A stretch of DNA of 64,000 nucleotides from Cornus controversa (lineage: Eukaryota; Streptophyta; Magnoliopsida; Cornales; Cornaceae): NCBI GenBank assembly GCA_026545225.1, contig CM048852.1:61825146-61889145 (forward strand), in the 5' to 3' direction. Position numbers and translations under genes: made by a program. This document shows positions 9,924 through 20,462 of the stretch, one piece after another; within the stretch, counting starts at the first letter, position 1; the number at the start of each line of letters is the position of its first letter. The notes under the pieces were generated by a model. That model had not been told where the DNA came from and did not search any database. It worked only from the letters and a program-made list of their open reading frames with translations.

Positions 9924-12900
9924 AGGGAGGAGATAAGGAGTACTGGAAGAGATAAGAATTAACCAATAGACGTTACTACTTGAGGGGTAGAAACGAGATT
10001 CTTAGACAGGTAGGTTCATTGCATTGTCTCTTCCACTAAATTAAGAAGATTACAAGAATTTGGGTGATTAATTAATTATAGTACCAGGTGATTTTAGTTT
10101 GGAGGCTATGGAAGGAAAATACCAATTATTATTATTTAATGTTGGGTTTAAAGATTACATTAACAGTGAAAAAACAGTAGCGAGTGACATACCCTAATAA
10201 TGTCTTTTATGCACAACCAATGTATTGATTTAGTTTCCATGTCAAGATTGACCAAACTTAATTTGATATAATAGAATTTATTTACTTGGAAATAACACTG
10301 ACATTTTTCAGACCAATTTTTTAATACAAATTTTCATGTGCACAATGTTCATATGAATTCAGTTAAATGGGAATGTGGTAAAATAGTGTTCTCCTTTTAA
10401 TTCCAGGGGCTATTGACAGAATCATACTTCTTAACAAGGAACAATTGAAAGCTGTTCAAGTCCATTTTCCATAATATGTATTACACACACACACACACAC
10501 AGTAGAGAGTGGAAATTCTAATGTTCATCGAGTTTGCATGAAAGAAATCAATTGAAAGTTTGAAATTTGGTCAAACCATGTATTCAATTACTGAGAAAAT
10601 CCAAATCAAATTACATGCTTGGCCTAATTCTTTTGTATAGAATTTATTTCACTTAAAAAGAACATTGACCATGTTCAAACAAAATTATCGTTTGGTGAGG
10701 GCACGCACTTGATTCAGACGCTTTTGTCCTTTGCTTTGGCTTGAAAGGAGATCCTAATTCATTCTTTTTAGAGTGCTGGTTGCTTACTGATAGATATATG
10801 TAATTCTGTTTTGTATATCCCTCTCCCTTGTGGTCTCTGCTCTGCTATTGTCCAGGCAGCCTCCCCTTTGTTCATGTGTTGGCCTTTTCTACTTTGTCTG
10901 GCCTTGCCATCATCGTACAGGTCAGGTCATTCACAAACTAATATACTTAATTTACCTTTTACCCAAAAAATTAAAAAAAAAAACTATATTTGGGCAATTT
11001 TACACGATATTTTACACTCTTTTCACTGATTGTAGACAAGATTTGAATGAAATTCAATATTAGAATCTCGTCTTCTTTGTTAAGTATATGTTTGAGAGTA
11101 TGTGTAGGACATTTATGAACATTTATTATGTTTATTGTTTTTTTTTTTTAAATTTAAATTATTTCTTGTTCTACTTTATGAGCATTTATGAGTCGTCATC
11201 ATATATTTTTCTTACTATCTCAACTCTTTTGATTTATTTTTTTTCAGGAAATGTGAAAGTTATTACCGAAAGGAAAATCAAATCACTTTACATTATCGAA
11301 TAGAGTGCGAGATCCAAATATTTATTTTACTTTCACTATACCATGGATGATGAAATATTTTACTATTTATTCGATGATAACTTTTATTGTACTAATTATT
11401 TCTTTTCAAAAAAATGTATTAATAAGAGTAAATGTGTACAGTGAGGGCCAAGTGCAACATTTATGCAAGCCCAAAGCAAAGGTCGAATAAGACCAGAGCA
11501 TTACTTTTGGGAGGTCTGCCCCCCCCCCCCCTTCCTGCTTTTAGATGCCATTCATAGGGATTTTTGCCCTTATGTTGATTGAAGGGGCTATTAAAAAAAA
11601 AAAAACTAGAAAGCATAGATCGGACACGTGTCATCAAACACGTATGAGACACAAATAGAAATGTTCTGAAGTTTGAATATTTTATTTTCTGATTGGACAC
11701 AATTAGTAGACTACAAAGATATATTTTGGACACTCTTAGGATATGACAGAGTGATTTTGTAATTATTTTTAGAAGAATGAGATTTAGTGCAATTTCAAAT
11801 ATAATATGGATTAATTAAAAAAATAATATAAAATTTAAGACAACGAAAATAACAAAGCTTCAAATTAATAGTTTCATTCATGATTATATTGAAAAAATGA
11901 CAAAAAATATTTTATATATATATATATGTATATGTATATTTGACGTATCTTTCCTTATCCTATTTTTTTAAAAATTTACTCGTATTCTAAATTTCTAATA
12001 GGTGCTTTCTAAGTTATGAAAAATATAGCTGTTACTAATGGATAGATGATGCTCTATTTCCGCTGGGCACCATGAGAGGGAGCTCCGACCAGTACAAGCT
12101 CACAGAACCTCATCAGGTGTGGGTGTGCCTGTCATGTAATACTGCCAGTGCGGGAAGGGGGGTGGGTCCAAATGATGTGTAGCGAGTCACGGAGGACCAG
12201 GATGTGTCCGGCGCAGTGAATAGTTACTCCCAAATGATTTGGTCTTTATTGTTGGAATTGGGGGTTACAAGATTGATAAGTCTAGAGGTTAGAGATTGTA
12301 GGTCTATGAAGATTCAAAGATGAAGTTGCTAACATTGCTAAGATGCAGAACATTTTTCATAAAATTTTGTTTTTGTGTGATTTTAATTGAATTATAAAGA
12401 AAATGTCTTAGATTTTATTTGATAAAATTGTAAATTTTAAGAGCTGAATTTTAAAGTTTTTTTTTTTTTAAGTACTAAATATGAATTGAGATTTTTTTTA
12501 TACTTGTTTGAGTTTCAAGTTCTTAGAAGTCTCTTTCAAATAAAACTTATTGTTTTAAGTGACATCTAAATAACCTTATCAAATGTATTTAATTAAATAA
12601 GTATTTTTATTCAAAATTAAATTAAATACTAAATTAATTATCAAATATCGTCAAGCTCGGTCTGCAAACACGGTAAAACAATATGTTGAGCACTTTTGGG
12701 TCATTCTCACTAGAAAGTCTACAATATTTCAAAGATATTTTGACACTTGGTATCTCCTCCAATGAATGCTTCCCATTTCTCTTGGAAATTGTACACTAAA
12801 GATAATGGGGAACATTTATTAGAGGGGTACCACGTATCAAAATATCTCGGGTACTGTAGACTTTCTCCATTACCACATAGGAATCATTTAATAGTAGTAG

Positions 12901-13142
12901 TACTAACATTAAATTATCACAAAAGATTACACACCACAAAGAAAAGATTGAATTGCTCTCAAGAGTAAGGAGGAATTGAGTCCTTGGGTGAAAGGCTCTA
13001 AACTAAATAGACTGGCTCGTTCAAATAGTTTGAAATAGTGAAATTGCAATGCATTATTCGAATGAATGCCTTGGGAGCGATAATTGACATGATAGAATTT
13101 GAGCGTGAAGATTGTTATAAATTGTGTTATAATTTTTTTTTA
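9924..13142. other. Intergenic region, no gene seen
   Basis: About 3.2 kb of AT-rich DNA with short low-complexity frames only. Small items: a (CA)n run near 10482-10501, a C-run at 11519-11530, and a GC-richer patch at 12060-12240 (GGGAGCTCCGACCAGTACAA, GAGTCACGGAGGACCAGGAT). The patch stands out in composition and is probably a transposon fragment, but I cannot assign it. Confidence 0.5.
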
Positions 13143-13299
13143 GGTAATGCTACTCAGGCAGAATTCGTAAACAGAAATATTTATATCCATTGGATGCATG
13201 TGGTAGGCCCCATCACATACACTCACCACATGCATCTAATGGATGTAAATGTTTCTGCCTACGAATTTTGCCTAAGAATTCTATCTGAGTAGCATTACC
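13143..13299. mobile_element. Foldback MITE, about 157 bp
   Basis: Nearly the whole element is an inverted repeat. GGTAATGCTACTCAG at the left end is matched by its complement at the right end, and the arms continue through ATCCATTGGATGCATGTGG and its complement near the centre. The right arm has a small extra insertion (AGAATTCTTAGG side). RNA from it would form one long hairpin, as typical MITEs do. The superfamily is uncertain because no clear target duplication is visible. Confidence 0.8.
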
Positions 13300-13747
13300 C
13301 CTTTTTTTTTTTTGGGTGTATATTTGGGCTTTAGAATATTGTAATCTTTGCTCACCTAAGAATCAAGTGTGGGACCTTTTAATAGATACCTAGAATATGA
13401 GTTAATGAGAATAAGAGTTAGAGAGATGTAAAATCATGAGAGAGTAGTTAGGTTTGTTAGGGTCTTGACTCATCTATAAGTAAAAGAGACGTAATATCAT
13501 AAGAGAGCAGTGAGGTTAGGTATGTTAGGGTCTTGACTGGGTAGAGTTGTGATTTATGGGTTTATAGAATTGGAAGAACACTGACGGCAGGGACGAAACT
13601 ACCATTAGCTTGAAGGGAGGGCAGCTAATTTTTCAAAATACTCTCTCTAAAAACTTTCCTTTCTAATAATCTCTCAAATTCTTGTTTTTCACTTTTACTT
13701 TTCTTCTTATTCAAATGTCTTTGATTCTCTTAAAAAAAAAAAATTGT

Positions 13748-14511
13748 AAAAATTTCTTATAAGTTTTACTTTTTAACTGTAAAGATTGATAAGTTCAAAA
13801 AAAATTTGTTAGGACAACTAAGTCCTACTTTTGATTAATATTTTTAATTAAGTTCATAATTCTACTCACATTGATTTTCTTCCAATAGTGCCCTTTTTTT
13901 TATAGAATAAAATCATTAATGTTATTCTTATATAAAATTATTCAAAAAAAGATTTATACCATTTTGATAAACTTTAAATATATATATGTACGTGTAACAT
14001 AGTCTTAAATTTACATCAAATTATTTTTAATTCTTGAAATGACATATTTTAAAAACAATATAAATAGAAAAAACTGAAAAAAATTAAATAATTCGTTATA
14101 TGTATATAAATACACCTCATTGAAAAAAGTTAGTGAAACTTTTTGGCTTGTTTTAATATTTATTTTTATCACAATTGGTTGAATTTAAATAACTTGTTAA
14201 ATATTTTAAAAAATTGCTAAATTTGGTGGCAATTAAAACTATGTGTTTTTCATTATTATTGTAAATTGATACTAATTATAAAAATTAGAGGTAAAGGTTA
14301 TATTAAGTATGTTAATTAAAAAATATATTTAAGAGATTTATGAGAAAGGGAAATGTTGGAAATTTTTTTATTGTTAATAGAATTGTGAACTTAGTTGGAA
14401 ATATTTGTTAAAAGTAGGACATAGTTGTCCTAACAAATTTTTTTAGGACTTATATATATTGGTCCCTACAATTGAAAAGTAGGACTTATAAAGAAATTTT
14501 TCAAAAAAATT
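13748..14511. mobile_element. Terminal-inverted-repeat element, copy 1 (no coding capacity)
   Basis: About 764 bp, bounded by inverted repeats that start AAAAATTTCTTATAAGT and run for about 100 bp (TTTGTTAGGACAACTAAGTC against its complement near 14425). A second copy lies at 36844-37799, so this is a family. There is no open frame. The long terminal repeats would fit a Mutator-type MITE, but no 9-bp duplication is clear. This copy has an empty site (TTA at 14391-14393) where copy 2 has a Tourist-like insertion. Confidence 0.75.
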
Positions 14512-15755
14512 TGCATTCCCATTCTTCAATCAAACCCTAATTTTTTCTCCTTCAAAGTTTTTTTTAAAAAAATTCTTCTTCTTGCACTTGTGTATGATAT
14601 ATGTGCAGTAAATTTTTTTCTCTCCCTTCTCCTTTCTTTTTTTCCCTAAGTTGGTACACACTCCACTTTTATTTTTTTAGCTTTGCTACTTGCACTGTTA
14701 GTTGGAATTTTTAATTTTTTTTAAATGTGTTCCCTAAAAAATTGTTAGCTCCGAGAGGAGTCTCAGTACATGTGAAGTATCAATTATCGTACCGTGGAGC
14801 AGGAGTTGTGTATATAGATTGGTGGTAGGATTTTTCTTTACGGTTGTATATCGCTACATACTTGAAATAGTGAAATCTTTTCTCATTTGTGGGTGTAGGC
14901 TGAGTTGGGCCGTGCATGTTAAATCTTGTATTTATGTGTGATTTTTTGCTTTTGTGATTGAATCTCTTTATACATGCGCTTCCAGTGTGCCAATAGTTTG
15001 CTACCTGCCGAAGAAACTCGGATGCTTAAGTTAGCAAGTGAACGTGTATGTATATATATATATATATATATAGGAAATTAAGAACAAGTGATGAAGTTCT
15101 CAAGTGCAGATGCATTGCATACCTTGGTAGTTGATGAACTAAATACTTAATTGCATGTGGAGCTTTTATCGGCTTTGTGATTCGAGTACTGCTAGTTTGC
15201 TGATGAAGTTATATATATATATATATGGGTGTCTATCAGCTGTTTGCTTCGTCCATCTCCAACACACTTTTGAACCTCTAAACACTTCCCTACCCCCAAA
15301 GATATTATAATTGGAAGAGAGAGCTCACCACCTTATTTAACAAACTTGGCCTCTTTTTCTTCAGGCTGCTTTTCTTTGCTATCTCACTCGACCACTATAC
15401 CAGCTGCTGCAAGTCAGTTTAACCATCTTCTTCTTCTGATGCTTTTCTAAGCCCTTGGTGGTGCGTGCATATATATATATATACATGTATATATAACATG
15501 TACCAGGCGTGACAAGAGAAATTAAAATGATCAAAGTTGCAAGAATTGTGATTAATGAGAGGTGCTATATAGAAAAACATGCCTCAAGAAAAGGAAGGCA
15601 AGACATTGGAATAAAGTGTCAGCTTTCAATCCTACTGATGTATGTGGGGGTAGCTAGAGGCGTGTTTAGTGGCTCAAATGTATGCGGAAGATGGAACGAG
15701 GCAACAAGACCATAACCAAAAAACTTGCAAACATATGGTATATGTAAAACATGAT

Positions 15756-15812
<57 letters not shown>

Positions 15813-16068
15813 AATGCTAAACGTCATGAAATTTTATCATGAATCGTTAAGAGAGGAGGCTTAGAGAGTATCAGTTTCATCATTTAAGTTACAAATACTA
15901 AAATCATTTCGGATATTAAGAGTTTGACATATTTTGGTAACAAAATCCATTTTGAAAATTTTTGTTTATTAATAAAATATCTCAAATTTGGGGCTATCTA
16001 TATATGGTAGGACAACCTGTTTCCTATTAAATGGTAATTTCCAGATTATACATTGATTTTAATTAAGA
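14512..16068. other. AT-rich intergenic region with microsatellites
   Basis: No gene is seen. Several (AT)n or (TA)n tracts occur (15048-15071, 15211-15227, 15470-15482, 15758-15808). At 15809-15850 a stretch, ATGCTAAACGTCATGAAATT, matches one end of the foldback element at 44408-44580 and looks like an orphan end of that family. Confidence 0.6.
15850..15985. repeat. Direct repeat partner of 17625-17785
   Basis: Shares diverged sequence with 17625-17785, including ATTTAAGTTAC, GATATTAAGAG and TTTTGGTAACAAAAT in the same order. The two copies flank the MULE relic. They may be parts of one older repeat or an old duplication. Confidence 0.55.
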
Positions 16069-16078
16069 CTTCTAATAT

Positions 16079-17438
16079 GGTAGCTGATATTGGCGCTCCA
16101 CCAATATCCTCTAGCACTCCACTCACATCTTTTTATATAATAAAATTACAAAAGTGTCCTTATGCTATACAATCTGTAATTCTTATGTTTTTATTACCTT
16201 AATTGCCCTTTTTTTCAATTCCAATTCTTTTTTTATTTTAAATTTCTAATTCAATCACGATGTCTCGTATTCTCTCCTTTTTTGTGGACTCTTCCCATTT
16301 CTTTCTTGTCTTTTCTAGAAGTCCAATTCATTCAGCTTTCTTATTTGTGTATTTTATTAGAAAGGAATATGAAACAAAGAATACAAGAGTAACTGAGAAT
16401 AAACAAAACCAAAATACGAAAGTAAAACATTGACATCCTAAAGAGGAAGAACAGTTATGGAAGAAACATAATCACAAAAGACAATGTAAATCTTTCACTC
16501 CAAAACAAAAGAAGTGGATACAATAAAAAAACAATTTCCTTACCGACCTTATCTTCATTATAGAAGAAGAATAGTCCAAGAGTCAATTAATGCTCAAATC
16601 CATCCCAATTGCAACAATAAAAAATACATTGCCAAATATGATTACCAAAATAAATGAGAAATAACAAAAAATATTCTAGCAAATATTAGAAAGTTTTAGT
16701 GAGTTATTTTTACCTTAGTATTTGTTGTATAAATTTTAGAATGCTTTCTTTATTTCCTTTAGCTAACATGTGTCATTTGCTAGAATATTTTTTTCAATAT
16801 GCCATACACATAAAAGATGTGCAACCCTTGAAAAAATAACCTGAATGGCTTTCATTAATGTCAATTCTTTATCAAAGACAATCACCAAAGAATGTCTATC
16901 ATCACCAAATATTTTAGTAAATCTTTCCAAAGCCCAAACATAGTCCCCTTCTTCCTCTTTTTGCATAAAGGTGAAACAACAATAAAATGAACTATTGAAA
17001 CTTTACACTCCAATAATGTCAGGCAATGACACCTTGTATTTATTTGTGTTCATCCCGCCTAATATCAAAAGTAAAATCATCTTGACCAAGTTCTTCAAAC
17101 AATCCTTGAATCATTAAACGCCCCATAAACTCTCCGCCTTTGAAGATTTGGATTAGTAAGTTGAAGTGAAGAAATTACTTGTCTTGGTGGAATGTCGGCC
17201 ATTGTCATCTCTTTCATACGTTTGATCTTTACTTTTAAAAAACAATGACAAGATGATGTGAGAGAGAAGTTACACTTTGGCGCTAAGAATTCTAACCTTA
17301 TAAGATAAGGGCAATTAGAGTATTAAAAACATAAAGAATTAAAGTTTGTATAAGATAAGGACACTTTTGTAATTTTATTATATCAAAATATATGAGTGGA
17401 ATGTCAGAGAATATTGGTGGAGTGCCAATATCAGCCGC
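16079..17438 (-). mobile_element. Mutator-like element (MULE) relic with long TIRs and transposase remnant
   Basis: Terminal inverted repeats of about 130 bp (GCTGATATTGGC at both ends, continuing through AATTACAAAAGTGTCCTTAT) enclose 1360 bp. A perfect 10-bp direct repeat CTTCTAATAT flanks it (16069-16078, 17439-17448), close to the usual 9-bp MULE duplication. On the minus strand, 16763-16966 encodes part of a MULE/FAR1 transposase core: GDYVWALERFTKIFGD, then HLLCVWHIEKNILA with the CxxH-type motif. Upstream, 17130-17220 retains PPRQVISSLQL in another frame. The gene is internally deleted and frameshifted, so the element is not autonomous. Confidence 0.9.
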
Positions 17439-17624
17439 CTTCTAATATATATATATATAAAATATGAAAAATTATAAAACAATCGAATCGCTATTAGTAC
17501 CGACTGATGTGTCAGTTATTTATTTAAACACTTTGGAGGATAGAGACATTATCCTTATCCATTACTTATTAAGAGTTTTTGTTGGACACAAGTGATTGGA
17601 GTGCGAAAAATATTGTGTAACACT

Positions 17625-17785
17625 ACTCATATAGCTAGGAGAGTAGCAGGTAGATTTTCATCTATTTAAGTTACCAAAACTCGAGCATTCTCGAATCTCG
17701 ATATTAAGAGCTTGATATTTTTGGTAACAAAATGTGAGACAAGATTGTCAAAATTTGGTGTTTAACAACATGTCTCAAATTTGTT
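17625..17785. repeat. Direct repeat partner of 15850-15985
   Basis: Diverged copy of the sequence left of the MULE relic; see that entry for shared words. Here TTTGGTAACAAAATGTGAGAC continues further than in the left copy. Confidence 0.55.
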
Positions 17786-18984
17786 ACCGGTTATTAATGA
17801 TAAATTTCTAGAGTATAGGTAGGTTTTGTGCTTTGTAAAGGGAGATTTGGATTATATGGAGTGTGGTTTCTACAAACAGCGCGCGATCTCATTCTTTGAG
17901 AGATGATCTCCACTCTCTTCTGTGCACCGTGTTGAACACATAAGAGATTAATTAGATCAAAGAGATAGTTTCTCTGTATATACCAACTCAATTTAAAACC
18001 CTTATTCCCACCATTAAGGATTAATGATGTAATCTTATTTTATTTGGTCATAAATTCAATTAAATCAAATCATATAGAACCTTATTTTATTTTTATTTTC
18101 CTTCTTAAGCATGAGTGAGCGACACAAAGCAATAGTTCGAATTGGTTGCGATGGTGAATTGGCTCAATTTTTTTTATACAATTGATGATGATGATAATAA
18201 TGAGAAGGAAGCATGGGTGAAGAGAATCATTGAATGATTATCGATCTTTAAGATGGAGTGAACTTGTTAAGGTTGGTTTTATTAATACTTTGTTTTATGA
18301 TTGCAAAATTAGATGTTCTACTATGTTTCCTGTTTGATTTGCAAACATATATGCTGCTACTATTTTTCAGGGTTAAAATTTTGATTTTGATTTTAATTTT
18401 TATGCACTAGTGTGTTTTTGAAAGAGCTATGAAACTAAAATAGCCCTTAAATTTAGTACTAGGCTGTGCTTTCTGTTATTTTTCTTATATGCGAAGTTCT
18501 CATTGACTAGGATTTATGATTAACCAGCGAAACAAACGTCTTCAAATAATGTAATATCATTTAAAATTTATAGAGGTGGAGGTCAGAACATTGATCATAC
18601 CGTTACCATGGTGTCATTTAGCAATTCAATACCATATTATCAATTTGAATAAGTGAAATGATGACACCAAAATAAATCTCCTCTATTGTAATATATTACG
18701 TTTTTTAAAAATAATAATTTATAAACGATTTATCCCATCGATCATTTTATTTTATTTATTATTTATTATTTTTAAGTAGATCGTTTTATTTTGGGAGACG
18801 ATATTCGTACTCTCCTTTTCTTCAGTTGCACTTCTATCTTAAATGAAATGTCACTTTTAATCTTAATTTCACATCTAAATGATTACCATTTTTTCAAATA
18901 CTAAACTCCCCTTTTAAATATCTCATCTCTCTCTCTAATTTTTAATGTTTTCGGATTCATTCGACATGATATACAAAAAATATC
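17786..18984. other. AT-rich intergenic region, no gene seen
   Basis: About 1.2 kb without a supported gene, conserved motif or clear repeat. Short open frames here are explained by chance. Confidence 0.5.
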
Positions 18985-19460
18985 CAAAAAAAAAATTATT
19001 TATTTTTACCGGACTCAAAAAAAAATTATCTATGTTAAATAAATTATCTCTTTTGACAAGACCAAAAAAGAAAATTATCTCCGTTGAATAAATTATCTCT
19101 TTTGGTAGGAACAAAAATTAAAAAGTAACCCAAAAAAAAAAAGTTATCTTTGTTGAATAAATTGTATCTTTTGATAGGACCTAAGAATAAAGTAACTAAA
19201 AAAAATTTATTCTTGTTAAATAAAGTATCTCTATTGAGATGACCAAAAAATAAGGTATCTTTATTGAATAAATTACCTCTTTTGATAGGATAAAAAAGAA
19301 ATTATCTTTGTTCAATAAATTATCTCTTTTGGAAGTACAAAAAAAAAAGTAATCTTTGTTGAATAAATTATCTCATTTGACTGGATAAAAAAAAATCTAA
19401 GAAAAAGTTATCTCTTTTCACATGAACAAAAAAAAAAAAAAAAAGTACTAAATAAAGTAA
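18985..19460. repeat. AT-rich minisatellite, basic unit about 48 bp
   Basis: The word GTTGAATAAATTATCTCTTT, with small changes, recurs at about 19034, 19083, 19150, 19214, 19262, 19310 and 19358. Most intervals are 48-49 bp; two are 64-67 bp where poly-A runs have expanded. Each unit continues as TGATAGGACAAAAAA. At least seven diverged units are present. No gene is involved; the block lies about 1 kb upstream of the CP33 start. Confidence 0.85.
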
Positions 19461-19755
19461 AGAAGGTAAAATTAATTATTTATTTTGACATGAACAAAAA
19501 AAAAATGGTAATAAAGAAAGTAAATAAGCTAAAAAAAAGTTTTAAGTTTATTATATAAAAGGGTAGTTGTGGTATTGTAAAATAAAAAAAATGATGTATT
19601 AATTAGTTTAAGGACTTTTTTGTCACTTTTTTTATAAAAAAAAGACAAGTGAAGTGCAATCGTAAAAAATGGGACTCCCGAAAATCACCTTTCTTTATTT
19701 TTCTAATCCAAAAATCAAGTAAAATAAATTAAAAATATAATTAAGTTGTTTTAAG

Positions 19756-19932
19756 TAGAGGTGCACAAAAAATCCACGAATCCGGTCCGATCCGATCCGA
19801 ACGAATCCAATCCGATCCGTTAGCAAATGGATTGGTGGCGGATTAAAAAATTAGAATCCGTTAGTCACGGATCGGATTACGAATTAGAGGATCAGAAATT
19901 CAATCCGATCCAATCCGCAATCCGATCCGTGG

Positions 19933-19967
<35 letters not shown>

Positions 19968-20281
19968 GTAATTATATGTATAATAATATAATATGCTACA
20001 TACTTACATGGGTAAACCTAAAAACTCAATATATATTATATTTATTTATTTAAGAATTGTGTTCATTTGAGATGTGAATTAAAAAGCGTTGTGAATTTCT
20101 TTTGTGGAATTTTTAAAGTAAACAAAAAAAAATTCAAAATGAAGTACAGGTCCAATCCGTCAATCCGATCCGATTCGTTCAATTATGGATTGGATCGGAT
20201 CGAATTTTTGTTAATCCGTAATTTGTGAATTGGATTAAAATTATGTATAATCTGATTTGATCCGATCCGTAATCACCTTTA
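19756..20281. mobile_element. hAT-like foldback element rich in TCCGATCCG, upstream of CP33
   Basis: The ends TAGAGGTG and CACCTTTA are inverted, and flanks GTTTTAAG (19748-19755) and GTCTTAAG (20282-20289) match at 7 of 8 positions, as expected for an old hAT duplication. The arms consist of repeated AATCCGATCCG on the left and its complement on the right, around a (TA)n core. It ends only about 180 bp before the CP33 start codon, so it probably abuts or lies in the promoter. Confidence 0.75.
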
Positions 20282-20462
20282 GTCTTAAGGTACTTAATAT
20301 TTTGACCTTGAAAAAGAAGAGAAGAAAAGAAAAGAAAAGAAAAAATAAACAACTTTATCCCTTATCTTCTTCTGTTATTCAACACCTCTCTCTCGCTGGC
20401 GGTACTAACGACATTAGCTCTATCTATCAAACAATTTGTTCTTCTGATAAAAAAAAAAAAAA

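Noticed and set aside
12060..12240. Ribosomal RNA or organelle DNA insertion
   Set aside because: The GC content suggested it, but no rRNA landmark words are present.
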